A DNA stretch of 64,000 nucleotides from Neurospora intermedia (taxonomy: Eukaryota > Ascomycota > Sordariomycetes > Sordariales > Sordariaceae), in the NCBI GenBank assembly GCA_037102815.1, contig BTPP01000007.1, positions 62,001-126,000 of the forward strand. Direction: 5' to 3'. The notes below the pieces were generated by a model. That model made no database searches and was not told where the DNA came from. It worked only from the letters and a program-made list of their open reading frames with translations. A program made the position numbers and the translations under genes. Below are positions 33,831-46,506 of this stretch, one piece after another; positions within the stretch are counted from its first letter, which is position 1, and each line of letters begins with the position of its first letter.

Positions 33831-36800
33831 CTGGCCGGCGGGCGCGTGTACCTATTGCCGGATGTGTTGTTTGTTGACTTTTTATGTTTTGGCGATCCAG
33901 TCGTGTTGGAGGAGGAGAAGCACTGGACCGTGACCTGATCACGAAAATGACATCAATCAAGCAGCCCGCGGTTGTCTTCCCCAAGTGGCATGGACCTAAG
34001 TACTTAGCGTCAGCGCTGCCCCGCCCAGCTATTAAACGCATATGCCAAGACTTGGTAGCGTAGAGATACGAATGTATGGCATATCTGACACAAAGCCGCA
34101 ACCTCCATGTGAGGATGAGAAGGCAGTTCTCAATGGCTTGTATGACCTTTCACTTGAGAATAGATCAGTCTGTCATTTACCAAGCTGAGCAATTCAATCC
34201 ATCTACACAGGTACTCTGGAGACCAAGTTCCACTTACACTAACTACTCTGCTGGCTGGAACATCGAGGTTCTGGCATATGCGTTTAAGAATAACCTTGAT
34301 CAAGCTGGTCTGTGCACTTCTTCCTCCATCTCACTGCACTAACAATTTCCGCCCAGCAGAACGAGCATCATCCCTCCTCTCACTCGCTCAGTCTTCGTCC
34401 ACCTTCCATCTTTCCACTTTACAACATTCCTTTCCTCCATTCAATCTCCATGTCGGGCTCATCCCATCAACCAACAGATTGGAACTCCATCTTGATCAAT
34501 GTCTCAACCTCGAACAAAGCCATGACATGTCTTTCCATCCCTGGAGCACAGAGGGGTCCCTCGTGCAACTCTCAATTGCTTCCCTTGGCCTTCCACACCA
34601 CCTCATGGTCCATTGCACTGGGACGTGGTCAGTTACCCAGGCAGTCGTTGTCCAGCGTCAGACAAGCAGCGTGCACGACAAGCGTGAGACGGATGGTGAC
34701 AGAGACTGACTGGATGACTGCCCCAATGTGGGTAGGTAGGGAAGCGCCTACTTCAGTACTCCTAATCCATGGGTAACGCTACAACGCATGGACAGAAAGG
34801 GAAATGGGGAGGTTGCGTTGCTGAGTGCGGCTCTTTCTGTGTGTTGCTGTCTGTCTCTCAGTCAATGTCAGTCTTCAACCACTTGACTTGATCTCGGGTA
34901 TCGACAAACATCATGGGTAGAGAGCAACAGCAACAAAAACTACCTCTCAAACGAACCCACGGGCAAGTAAAGCAGCTTCAGGAGAGATTAGGGACGCATG
35001 CTCCTTAAATGGAGTCTCGAGTTACACCCACCAGGCGCACCCCCGGCTTCACTTCTCGTATCGACTACACCAGACGCCCTTGAAGTATCGATATCAGCTC
35101 TCACATGCCTACTACACTACGTGCTTAGGTACTCACCGCATGAGTGGCCATTTGCGTCACGAGCTTGTTCTAGCTCCTCTGCCTTCAGTTCTCTCGTTAG
35201 TTACTCTGGCTACACTCTCTCACAGTTTCTGGGTGAGCCCTTGCTAACGTTACCTCTCCCAGTGCTCACTCCCTCACCCTATGATCCATCCCTGCGCGGC
35301 CCGCCCCGTCTCCCTGGTCCCTGGGTGTCCAGACTACACCGTAAGTAGTTTATGGATGGCTGACATCATGGGGCCCAGAAAGACAATACACCTGCCCCAT
35401 GTCTGAGTCAAGCAGGAAAAGTACTCCCCCTCAACAGCAGCCATCTCCGCAGCCAATCGCGCCCACATCATCACCGAAGAGCTGAAGAGTTGTACCGCGA
35501 CCAGAATCCTCCAATCACAACCCCAAGTCGCCCTCCAAAGGATCGAAAGCCATCGTCACAATAGCGGCCTGCATCGAACAAGAGCAGATTTCGATTTCCT
35601 TCCCCACCAGCCGTCTTGGGTATCAACACCTCCACTGGCCTTCATACTGCTAGCTACCTACTTCGGCCGTGATGCGTCTCTCGGTCCCGATGGCAGACGC
35701 AGACGGGGCGCCACCGCAAAGCCTCTCCGCTGCATGTGTGTGTTACGGATACCAGCCCGTGGAAGGCCTGTCGGCCATTTTCATGTCAGCGTCGGCCTCT
35801 TTGATAGGCGAGGCGGACGGCCTTCACCCACACAGGGTCGCTGCTTAAGCCATTGTGTAACGGAATATGCCAAAGGCCAGCATCCCCTTCCCACTGCACC
35901 CATCCGCCTTTGCGCACATAACGCCACGAAAAACTTAATCACCTTGTCCTTTAGACGACAGTCTGCTGTGCTCGAGACTGTCTCGCTGTCAAAGTATGCC
36001 AGGGACTACCCATATCAGATCTTCCACCCTTCTTCAGATCCAATACAACAACAGCCCCGGGTTAATGACTCGGAGCAGGTCAGTTAGCAGGTATTTTCCC
36101 TGATCCATTCGTACCAGAAGAACAACCTACGCCAGTGGCTTTTCAGCAGACAACCTGGCGTCGAGATGATGCCGACTTTCGGGATAATCCCAATGTCGTG
36201 CAACACCGTCACCCTTTATTTCTACTTTCGGCACAGCACGCCAAGTGGTCAAGATGCCATAGAGATCCCGGCCACGTCAATACTCAGAGCAGCACCCCAA
36301 GCAGGAAGCCTTTGGACTGTAATGTGTGATTGCCGGTCTGCTCTTTGCATACCCAAACTGCTTCCGCATCAACACAAGGCACGTGTCGTACGCGACCCTT
36401 AGTAGGGTACTTGTTCTTGAACACGGCAGTCACCTCGATTCTGAAGAACCCCAGTTGACCTGAAACCTGTTGAAGAACGAAAAACAAACAAGCGGAGGAA
36501 TCGGATAAGCAAGGGGAAGTGCTAGGCTCACCTCCGCCATGCCATGGTCACACCGCGTTGCGATCTCGGGTGCAGAGGTTTCTACCTCTGACCATCAAGC
36601 CATCAGTACCGAAATATGATTTGTTGGCCCTATGCTATGCTGATCACCCCATGGCTCGTCAGCTTCATTCGCTTTCTTGAGTCGACGCCTGAGCCAACCA
36701 TGACTGCCAGCGCAGCCTCGCCTATAACGGGCCATTGTTGTATCTTTGGACTTGCTGCTCGCATGTCAGCCGCCAATTATGCCCTCCACTCACTTCTCCC

Positions 36801-38803
36801 CATCTTCCCCCCTCCGGGGATGGCCCATTCGGCTCCTCGGGCCCGGGTCTCCCTTGCTCACCCGAATCAAGTCAGGGATATTGATTCCGCTCGCTTGAGG
36901 CCTAAGCTCAAATAGGCAAGCTTATTGCACATGCAAGTAATCGCCAGGTTCTTGAAAGGTGTACTATGAAGACAACCGTCCCAGGGCCTCTGTGAATAGT
37001 GGTGTATTTGATGATTGTTTGTTTTTTTCCCGTCTTATATGTTGCATGAGGATCGTACAGGATGCTCTCCCGTGTGTGCGCGAATCATAGCCGCGCCTAG
37101 ATATGGTGTGTAAATTGATTCGTTCGCTTCGGCCCTTTGGCATCATTGCCGTCCAACAACACACACCTTTACACATCCCAGGCTACGGACATTCCCCAAA
37201 CTTTGGTCCTGCCGTCCTGTTCTCGAAAGACGGCGTTAGGGCCAAGCTCCCTACGGATCCATCTTTCTTTGGAATTCTTTACGCCGAGTTTACACACAAT
37301 TCAGTGACTACATAGCTCCAACCCCATGCCCAGGGAATGCCCCTGTCATATTTCTGCCGCATGCTCCCTGCTACCTATTTTTGACCTAGACATACACTCT
37401 CCCTAGACAGCAGCCTCGTCCAATGTCGAAGCTGTCAGAGCGGCTGTGGCGTCCATACATTGGAACACGGAGCAGCAAAATCCTCAGAGCGGATTGGACT
37501 GCTTGACCCCGAAAAGGCAATCTCACGACTATCAAATGTCTCGACATCGTGTCGTTCAGCAATCAGAGTCTTCAGCCATCCTCTCTTGGGTGTGTACCTT
37601 GTCGTTTGTACTCCCATTCTCCTGGAGTCCACGTAGTGCACGGAGTGGGTGACAACAGCTGGGGGGGGATGGATGCAAGCGGTAATACCTACACCTACCC
37701 TGGAATGCCCAATTCTGCTTCGTGCTGTCTCCGGACACTGTGCTCGTTACTTCTGTTCCTGCACTGCAAGCTCCTAGCGTTGTGCCTCGCTCGTGATGAG
37801 GAGATATACTTGGGCTGAATCAGCATCATGTCGGACAGGTACCGTTTGCGGCTTCGGTCTGGTGACAACGCAATTTGGAACATTCCCTACACAGACTCTT
37901 CTTGGTCGTTTCGATGCGCGTATACCTCGTACGGTAGAGGTACTTACCCAGCTGTCGCCAACCTACCGAGCTACATGTACTCGCTTCTTACGAACCAGGA
38001 ACTCTTGATATCTATTGCCTGATAAGAATCTTACCCCGGACTGACGAGCGACTGTCGACAACTGGACAACCGGTAACCAATATCTTCTAAATGGCGCCAA
38101 CTCCCCGAAGGAGGGTTTCACTTACCATCATTGGAAGGAACCCAAAAGGCCGAAACGAGGAAGGAGGGGGTGGGGCGTATCTAGTGTACGGTCTTGCCAA
38201 CACGTCGCCGCAGTCGGTTTGGGGCTGAAGAGTAGACTTTGTTCTAAGCTGTCACCGCTTTGGTCCACAGCCAGTCCTCGACTTACTTCTTCTTGTGTCC
38301 CTCCCTGCTGGAACAGAGATGTCTCGGCCTCCGTGTCAGTCTTATGGCTGGAATGCATGGAAAAGATTTAAGTGTGCTACTCCCTGCCTCTGGACCTCCC
38401 CCCTATGTTAGACCTAGGTCTCGTTCTCTTTTCCACTTCTTCTCTGGGTTTTGAGCGAAAAGGCAACTACCAAGAGTGTGTAGGTATCTGTCGTCGTTGA
38501 CACTCGTTGTCGTTCATCAACTTTATCCCCATCCCCACACTCAACTCATTTCCTGACTTGGCCTGACGACGTCCTTCTTGAGCCCCTCGGATTTGGTTTC
38601 TACATCGCCACTTATAGTTCAGACTCGCCCGAATCCCATCAATCGTATCTCACCTCATCCACAGACAACACAGTGAAAGAAAGGACCCCTACTCTACGCC
38701 TCACACTTGTGAGCTACATACAAGACCTGTCCACGCAAGGCAGGACTGAACTTGTACCTTAGGTACTCATATAGTCACCATCGGTCATCTCGTTCAGCCC
38801 ATC
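33831..38803. other. 5-kb gene-free interval between palA and the P450 gene
   Basis: This is the longest gene-free stretch of normal composition. The open frames (for example 34278-34776, 34998-35348, 35734-36087 and 37446-37883) overlap one another, lack family features and many lack an ATG. One octamer copy (TAGAGGTA) lies near 37933. Both flanking genes are transcribed outward, so it holds two divergent promoters. A long non-coding transcript or an unrecognised multi-exon gene cannot be excluded. Confidence 0.4.
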
Positions 38804-40643
38804 ATGGAGACATCCAACCTTACGCTCTTACTCCTCTACCTCGCAATACCGTCTCTCCTGATATCCGCCGTGCAGCAAATTTTATCATGGCGTAAGAAGA
38901 CTGCCTTGGTGGGGTCTTCGGGGAGCAAAGCCAAGTTCCCCGGCCCGCGCCAGTTTCCCATTGTTGGACGCATTCACGACCTGCCACGCTTCTCGCTTTG
39001 GCTCAAGTTTAAGGAGTGGGCAGACGAGTTTGGCCCCATCTATACGACTTCGGTCCCGGACGCCACCTTTGTCATTATATCAGATGAAAAGATTGCTGAG
39101 GAGCTCTTGGTAAAACGGGGACATATCTACTCCGGACGGCCGCAGATCCGGAGCTTGATTGGCCATAAGGAGGGAGTGGTGTATAGTGCTTTAATGGATC
39201 GTCATGGTGAGTTCTTGTTTTTCTCCCCACTGACTTGAGGCAATGTTTGCTAATGAGAGCATACCTAGACACCTGGAAATCTCAACGCAAATGGGCTCAC
39301 GCCGCCATGGCCGCTGCCTACAAGCACCACTTCTACGGGCACGTTGAGTCGGAGATGCGCCGCTTCCTGGTCGTGCTGCTTTTCGATCCGGATCGCTTCC
39401 TCGACCATACGCGCGAGTACTGTGGTCGTGTCATGAGCCGCCTAGCCTGGGACGACGCCACGCAGGGCCGCCTGAACGGGGAGAGCGCCGACAAGACTCT
39501 GCATTGCATGTCCGTCTCAGGACCTATTACCAACACTATGACGCCGTTGTGGTCCTTGCCGGCCAGCATTAACCCATGGTACAAGTACGAAGTCAAGAGA
39601 GAGGCAGAGTTGAGGCAATGGTGGTTGGGCCTGTTTAGAAAGGCTAAAGAGAGAATGAGGAAGGGTGAACTCCCAAGCGATACGTGGGCGTATAGGTATT
39701 TTGAGCAGATGGTGCAGGATACGGCGCCCTCGATGCCTGCCACCGCCAGAGCTCCAGGTCCAGATGTCAAGAACGCCGAGAAGTCCCCTTGCACAGCGGC
39801 TCAGGAGGAGGCATACGAGAAGAAAGACGCACTCGACCAACCCGAAAAAGACGAGACCTTTGCCTCGTGCATGATCGGCTTCCTTAACCTCGTCGGCGTC
39901 GTCACCATCTCGGGCCCGCTCAAGTTCTTCCAGATGGCCATGGCTCTGCACCCGGAGTGGCAACATAAGGCGCAAGCAGAGATTGACGAGGTGTGCGGTG
40001 ACCGGATGCCGACCATGAAAGACTTTGAGAAGCTTCCCATTCTCCGAGCTTGCCTAAAGGAGACGGTCAGATGGAGGAGCGGAGTCCCACTCGGCGTGCC
40101 ACATCAGGCGGAGAGGGATGATGAGTTTAGGGGCGTCAAGATCAAGAAGGGCACAATTGTTCTAGCTTGTGAATGGTATGTCTTTCTTGGTTCCTTCTAC
40201 CCGTATTTTCAAGCACCACTAACACCAACACTTCGGCATACAGGACCCTCAACCGCAATCCCCAGAAATACCCAGACCCAGAAACGTATAACCCAGCCCG
40301 CTACCTTGACCCTGCCTATCCAACTTTCCAGGCCCCCCTCACGCGCTACCCCAACTTCCGCGAGGGATCCTCCATGCACTCGTTCGGCTGGGGCAGGCGC
40401 ACCTGTCTCGGGCAGAACATTGTCGACGACGAGATGTTTGTTTTTGGCGCGGCGCTTCTGTGGGCATTTGAGGTTACCCCAAAGACATGTCCAATCACAG
40501 GCAAGGAGGTGCCGATTGACACGCACAAGACGAATAGTCATGTCATCTTGGAGCCGGTTGATTTCCAGCTGGGCTACAAGGTGAGAGAGGGGAAGAAGGA
40601 GTTGATCCTGGAAGGGGGAAAGGAGTTTTTTGGTAAAGTGTAG
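38804..40643 (+). CDS. Cytochrome P450 monooxygenase
   Basis: Model: exons 38804-39206, 39269-40175 and 40244-40643, giving 569 residues. Introns of 62 and 68 bases have GTGAGT/GTATGT donors and CTAAT/CTAAC branch sites. An N-terminal membrane anchor (LTLLLLYLAIPSLLISAV) and proline-rich hinge (FPGPRQFPIVG) place it in the endoplasmic reticulum. The K-helix motif KETVRWR (ExxR, about residue 398), YNPARYLD and the heme loop FGWGRRTCLGQ with axial Cys near 491 are intact. The I-helix reads NLVGVVTISG, so the usual acidic residue of AGxDT is missing, which may signal an unusual oxygen-activation route or substrate-assisted chemistry. A low-complexity insertion (about residues 305-345) precedes the I-helix. 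The family resembles fungal secondary-metabolism P450s, but no cluster genes flank it. Substrate unknown. Confidence 0.9.
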
Positions 40644-41828
40644 AGGTACCTTGAGCTTGTGATGCAGGTCGAGGTGTATGAAGGTGTCATAAGGTTGGAT
40701 GAGATTGTTTTTGACTTTCAGCTTTTTGTGTCTCTAGCGACTTCTTGGATAGGTGGTCAAGATATGGTTGGACATTGTGTTTGACAAGCAAGAGGAGGTA
40801 CCATGCTTCGCAAGAAGGAGTACTTTGGGGTCTTTGTTTGTGAGGTGTTACTTCTTTCTGTTTATAGAATCTGTCTTTATTCACCAGGTGCTATAGATTC
40901 AACTGTCTGGGACTGAGATGAATCGAAATGAGTCTTGTATGCATTGGTACCTCTGGATTGAAGGAATTCACATGCTTGCTTTAGCATAAGGCAAGGAATT
41001 CGTATACACAACGACGAGACATGACGGGGATGTTTCAATTGCATCCTCACTGCGTTGGAACGAGTGGGTCTTTTCCCAGGGGTACGCCCCACCAAAGTAA
41101 ACAAAGACGAGAGAGACGTCGAACAAGGACAGCCAGCCATTGTCACGCACACCAATGTAGAGCTTACCAGCAACCAACCACCAGAAAAAACCCTTCATTG
41201 TTGTCCCTCTTTCCAACCTGATACAATGATGACCACCGTGCCGCAAAGTGTCTCTGCCTTGCTCTAGCTTCCAGGATCATCTCGCCGGCTCGCAAATCAA
41301 CATCAAGAAAGATGAGGAGGATGACCAAAGTGAAACCCGCCGACTGCCAAAGATGGAAAAGTTCAAAGGTGAGGAGAAGGGTGAAGAACAGAAATGCAAG
41401 AGACATGATTGGGTCTTTGGTTAGTTTTCCTGGTTTGACGGAGAGTTCTCTTGCCTGCACCAAGATCAAGCTTGGTTGCGTTCACCCCCAGCTCCCAGAT
41501 GCTGCCTTCTCCTGTCCAATAGGAAAACAGGGAATGGTCAGCATTTCTAGCCCCACCCCAGGGTGAAGCGACATGGATCACCTTTCACATCACCTTCCAC
41601 CTTCTTCAGTTTTCTGATATCAAACGGCCTTTGCTGCTTCTTGTTTCGCCAGCTTTTCGTTGCACCCATCATCCTTCATCGAATATTTCCTTCACGTCTC
41701 AAATACTGGAAACAGCCACACACACACACACACACCGATACAATTTCCAGGTACAAATCACAAGTCAACATACAACCACAATCTCAACTTGAACCAAACC
41801 ATCACCTACCCGACCAACATCAAACACC
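40644..41828. other. Intergenic, P450 3' region and CCC1 promoter
   Basis: About 1.2 kb. A (CA)n run near 41722-41734 lies in the CCC1 leader. A minus-strand open frame at 41164-41406 beginning MSLAFLFFTLLLTF could encode a small membrane peptide but has no supporting signal. Confidence 0.4.
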
Positions 41829-42740
41829 ATGACTTCATCACCAGAAACATCGCCACTTCTCGGCCCCAGGCCTACAACAGCCGACCTACCCCCCTCAGAA
41901 TACGAACCACACAGAACCCGGCCCGGCTCAATCCGCAGCATGCGCTCCTGCCTCACCAGCTCCTCCATCACAGCCACCGCCGCCGCCGGGCCGTGCCCGC
42001 GCCAACAACTGCCGTCTTCCGATAGTGCCTCGTCGTCGTCCAAAAAATCAAACACCTTTGACGGTCTCTTCCGGGACATCATCCTTGGCTTTTCCGACGG
42101 CCTCACGGTCCCCTTTGCCCTCACGGCCGGTCTTTCCACCTTGGGGTCCACGAAACTCGTCATCATGGGCGGCCTAGCCGAGTTGTTCTCGGGGATGATC
42201 AGTATGGGATTGGGCGCTTACCTGGCGGGCGTGACGGAGCGACAGCACTGGGAGGCGGAGCATGCGCGCAAAGCGTGGGAGGTGTCGAACCTGCCGCAGC
42301 TGGAGCAGTCGGAGATTTTGGCTATTCTGGAAGACGAATATGGTGTGTCGCGCGCCACGGCGGCAGCGCTGGTGCAGGATCTGTGTCGAAAAGGAAACGA
42401 AGAGAATCTGGTTCGGTTTCTGATGGATCTCCAGGTGCGCATGATGGAGCCTGACCTCAATCGGGCGTGGGTCAGTGCGGGAGTGATGGGCCTTAGTTAT
42501 TTTGTCGGCGGTTTGATCCCCATGGTGCCGTATTTCTTTATGGAGAGAGCGAGGGAGGCGTTGTGGGTGTCGGTGGTGATCACGGCTTTGATCTTGCTTG
42601 GGTTTGGCTTTGTCAAGAATTGGGTGACGATTAGGACGAGGGAGGCCGGGGTTTGGGGAGCGGTGCAGACGTTGATTATTGGGGCGTTGGCGGCAGGGAC
42701 GAGTTATGCGATTGTGAGGTTATTGGATTCGGATCACTAG
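41829..42740 (+). CDS. CCC1/VIT1-family iron/manganese transporter
   Basis: A single exon of 303 residues. After a disordered Ser/Pro/Thr-rich N terminus (about 75 residues), the family begins at FRDIILGFSDGLTVPFALTAGLS, the first helix with the conserved GxSDGLTVPFA motif. LAELFSGMISMGLGAYLAG follows. A cytosolic metal-binding-type loop lies between helices 2 and 3 (WEAEHARKAWEV ... LMDLQVRMMEPDL), and three further helices follow (SAGVMGLSYFVGGLIPMVPY and two near the C terminus). Relatives import Fe2+ or Mn2+ into the vacuole for storage and detoxification. Five helices and length match the fungal family. No iron-regulatory GATA cluster was checked in detail. Confidence 0.93.
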   Translation: MTSSPETSPLLGPRPTTADLPPSEYEPHRTRPGSIRSMRSCLTSSSITATAAAGPCPRQQLPSSDSASSSSKKSNTFDGLFRDIILGFSDGLTVPFALTAGLSTLGSTKLVIMGGLAELFSGMISMGLGAYLAGVTERQHWEAEHARKAWEVSNLPQLEQSEILAILEDEYGVSRATAAALVQDLCRKGNEENLVRFLMDLQVRMMEPDLNRAWVSAGVMGLSYFVGGLIPMVPYFFMERAREALWVSVVITALILLGFGFVKNWVTIRTREAGVWGAVQTLIIGALAAGTSYAIVRLLDSDH

Positions 42741-44484
42741 GGGGGACGACTGTGATTGTTGATGGGTGTTCATGATGTACACTCAGCTTATGTATGGGTT
42801 TGGCGTTGGGGTCAGCATTTTTCGGTCAGGCATGTCGTATAACAGCGGCGGCGTTCAAGGCGTTTGGGAGGAAAGGTCGGGCAAAAGTCAACATCTTTGA
42901 TACCAATGATACTCAGTTCAGATTTGATTGATAACTGCTCGTCATGCCTATTCCCATGTTCCCTCTTCTACTTCCCTAGTCCGGCCTGGCGACACTCTTG
43001 AATCAGAAGTCGGGTTAGGGTTTAACTGGGATAAAGTGTAAGTGTTAGTGGTGTCGGTCATGTTGGTGATGGTATAGATAGCAGATACTGCGTGTGCAAG
43101 ATGATCCCTCCTCTCTCGCATTACGCCACCTTACGTCCGTCATCAGTCCGATAGAAGCTGTAATGCTTCAATTATCCCTTGTGCCTGACAATTGAGTTCG
43201 GATAGCCATTGTCAACCAAGAAATTACGATCAAATTCAGATGTGACGACTCCTTAACTGGATGCAATGGCGCTAACACGATCCACTGAGAGCGCTAGGCA
43301 TGCACCGACCGACCGAAGCCCGAGCGCCCAGGCTTCCCGTCCGTTCTACGCTATTTGCCGGCCGGAAGCGACGCCTTTTCCGCGCCAGGGCAGCGCGTTG
43401 GAACCTCGAGGAATTCCATCCACTTCCAGTTGCAATTCAATTCCCCATCCATCCATCCAGCCAACTCCCGTCCTCGACACCTCTCCTGTCCCCGACCATT
43501 GTGACCCCCGCAATGCGCTACCGTTAGTATGTACCTCAGTGTACCCCGCGAAGCCACGAGGCTCCCAACCGTCACCCGCCTGGAGTGTTTTAGACCCTCT
43601 CGAGCGATGGCACCCGTCGGCCCGTCAGACACCGTCGCACACCTTGCGTACACTACACTACTTCGAACCTCGTAAAACAAGAGCCTTGAAACAGAAGAAT
43701 CGATGATCGTTTGCCGATCCTGACTTTCGGTGTGGGTGGGTGGCTTGGAAGAACATCGAACTTGGTCCATGGAACACGCGGAAGGTGGTCGATCATCAGG
43801 GACCCGTGGGGCGGCCGTTGCAGCGAGCATCCCGGCGAAGTGTTTGGCTGCTGATGGGAAGCCAATGATGGCCCATTCTGCAGTGCAAGATGGGGTCGGA
43901 ACAGGGGGCGTGGAGACCGCCAATACGAAGCTCGATTTCCACTGGGAGATGCCCTGGTGTGCGAGGCTCGGCAGAGATCCGATGGACAGAATATTGGGTA
44001 TCTTGAATAACGATGGACGGTGATCAGATGGAAGGGGTTGATCAGGAAAAATGCCAGATCTTGAACAAAGGAGGGTGGGTGTCAGGAAAAGCTTCAAGTA
44101 TTACTTACCAGTCCTCCAGATCACCAAGTCGAGTCACGGATCAAACAACGTGGAGGAACATTCCAACAAGGACACCCATCACAGAACATTCAAAGGTTTC
44201 AAACGCCCGAACCAGAACCCATATTTCTGTCGACAACCCCAGATTTCCGATCGTCTCACCTCATCCTGGCACCGCCATTTCCACTTTCTCACCACCACTG
44301 CCACCACCTTCACCACCACTGCCACCACCATGGAGATGGAAGCGGTCAAACCCCGTCCGCATGACCGTTCCTGTATCCACCAGGTCAAAATGTCTATATG
44401 TAAACATCTCGTCCCATCTCCGTCACCTCTCACAGCTACGGCCGCTCTAACCATATCATCATCTCAACAACCCCGACAGCCAAA
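42741..44484. other. Intergenic between CCC1 and the alpha-amylase
   Basis: About 1.7 kb. A 747-base minus-strand open frame (43351-44097) begins with TTG and lacks family features, so it is not called. One TTAGGG-like stretch (GGGTTAGGGTTTAA) occurs near 43012, too short to be telomeric. CACCACTGCCACCA repeats near 44294-44330 lie in the amylase leader. Confidence 0.45.
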
Positions 44485-46506
44485 ATGAGCGCCTTCCTCG
44501 GTCTCGTCCCCCAATATCCCAGCCCAACCCTGGAGCCACCACCACCCTACGGCGGCACATCTTCCCAACTCCGGCCCCTCCGGCATCGCCGACCTGCTAC
44601 TTCTCTCCCCAGCACTTACACCCCCTACCCGCCAGACGCACCATGTCCGCCCAACCGCACCATGGTCCAGGGGTTCGAGTGGTACTGCCCTCCGGATTTC
44701 CAACACTGGCGACGCCTGACCAAGATCATCCCTACGCTCGCCCAGCTCGGCATTACCCAGATCTGGATCCCACCCGCTTGTAAGGCCAGCTGGAAGACCG
44801 GTAACGGATATGACATCTACGACCTCTACGACCTAGGCGAGTTCGAACAAAAGGGCTCCCGCAAGACGAAATGGGGCGGAAAGGAGGAACTCCAGCAGTT
44901 GGTAGCCGTCGGAGCTCAATACGGCGTCTCGGTGCTCTTCGATGCCGTGCTCAACCACAAAGCCGCCGCCGACTTTAAGGAGCCCGTCCTCGCCCGACGC
45001 GTGAACCCCAAGGACCGACGGGTGGTGCTAGACAGAAAGCCTACAGAGATTGAAGCCTGGACCGGTTACGATTTCCCAGGAAGACAGGGGATGTACTCCC
45101 CGCTCCGTTGGTCGGCGCGACACTTTACGGGAATTGACTACGACGACCTGCGCAAGGCGAACGCCATCTGGAAGTTTGAAGGCAAAGAGTGGGCCGAGGA
45201 CGTTGACGAAGAAAACGGAAACTACGATTACCTCATGTTCGCAGATATCGACCATCAGCACCCCGAAGTCAAGCGGGATCTTTTCCACTGGACATGGTGG
45301 TTGAAATCCCAACTGCCCCAACTCGGCGGATTGCGACTCGACGCCATCAAACACTATTCGTACTCCTTTGTCCGCGAATTTCTAGCCAACATCGACCGCC
45401 ACGTCGCTCCTGGACCCCCTGGAAGTCCAGGGACTTGGTTCATCGTAGGCGAATACTGGCGCGAAGATTCCGAGTTCCTCGCGCGCTACATCGAATTCAT
45501 GCACCACCGCTTATCTCTCTTCGACGTGCAGTTAGTCTCCAACTTCTCCCGCATCTCTCTAGCCTCCGAACACCTCCAAGCCTCTCCCACCGGTGGTGGT
45601 GGTGGTGCTCCCGGGATCACGTACGGCAGCCGCGACACCGACCTCCGCACCTTATTCGACGACACCCTCTGCATCTGGAAACCGCACAACGCCGTCTCCT
45701 TTGTCGTCAACCACGACACGCAAAAGGGCCAATCGCTGGAAACGCCCATAGCCCCCTTTTTCATGCCCCTCGCCTATTCGCTCATCTTACTTCGCGCCAA
45801 CGCCGGTGTGCCCTGCGTGTTTTGGTCCGATCTCTACGGTTCCTTTGGCGTCACTTCCAATGACACCCCTGCCTCCGAAGACGCCGCGTCTCCCCGAGAT
45901 ACGCCCCTACCGGATCCTCAGCACTGGAAGCCACCGATGTGCGGCGGGCAAGTACTTCCCAAGTTGATGCTAGCGAGACGGTTGTGGGCGTACGGGACGC
46001 AGTACGATTATCTGGATCACCCGCATTGCGTTGGGTTTACGCGGACGGGGCATTATAGCCAGGCGGGCGGGGCGGGCGTGGCGTGCGTAATGGCCAATTG
46101 GTGGGAACATGCGAGCAAGAGGATGTATGTGGGCGTGGAACATGCGGGCGAGGTGTGGACGGATGTGCTCAAGTTTTGTCCGGGCGAGGTGATGATTGAT
46201 GAGTCAGGGTGGGGAGTGTTCCCTGTTGCGGCGAGGAGTGTGGCTGTGTGGGTTAGTAGGGATGCTGAAGGGCGGGAGGGGGTTGATGCGTTTGACTTGT
46301 GAGTCGCACTGAAATTCCTTGGACGGGTGGATGATGCTAATGTGATGGTATCTAGGGACACCGATGTTTACGGTTTCAACCAGAGAAAGCAGGAGCAGGT
46401 GTATGAGAGTCAGAGGGGCCCAGCGGTGGAGGAAGAGCCAGAGGATTGGATGGTTGCTGCGAGGGGGGCGGCGGCCGAGTACTTGGCCATGACAGGATCT
46501 GATTAG
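44485..46506 (+). CDS. Intracellular alpha-amylase, GH13 (GH13_5-like)
   Basis: Model: exons 44485-46298 and 46356-46506, giving 654 residues. The 57-base intron (GTGAGT, CTAAT, TAG) joins AFDL to DTDVYGF. There is no signal peptide, so it should act in the cytosol. The catalytic barrel is complete: MVQGFEWYCP, FDAVLNHKAAAD, LRLDAIKHYSY with the nucleophile Asp near 285, FIVGEYW with the acid Glu near 323, and VVNHDTQ with the third acid near 409. The sequence resembles bacterial liquefying-type amylases and the fungal intracellular group (Aspergillus AmyD, Histoplasma AMY1) rather than secreted Taka-type enzymes. Members of that group have been linked to cell-wall alpha-1,3-glucan synthesis or glycogen turnover; the role here is inferred. 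The C-terminal acidic extension encoded by exon 2 is not part of the barrel. Confidence 0.9.

Noticed and set aside
41164-41406. Small minus-strand membrane-like frame (MSLAFLFFTLLLTF...)
   Set aside because: It has one or two hydrophobic stretches but no recognisable family or splice support, and lies in a promoter region.
43008-43024. Telomere-like GGGTTAGGGTTTAA
   Set aside because: Only about one and a half repeat units; insufficient for an interstitial telomere array.
43351-44097. 248-codon minus-strand frame
   Set aside because: It starts with TTG, shows no domain or signal, and lies in the leader region of the amylase gene.
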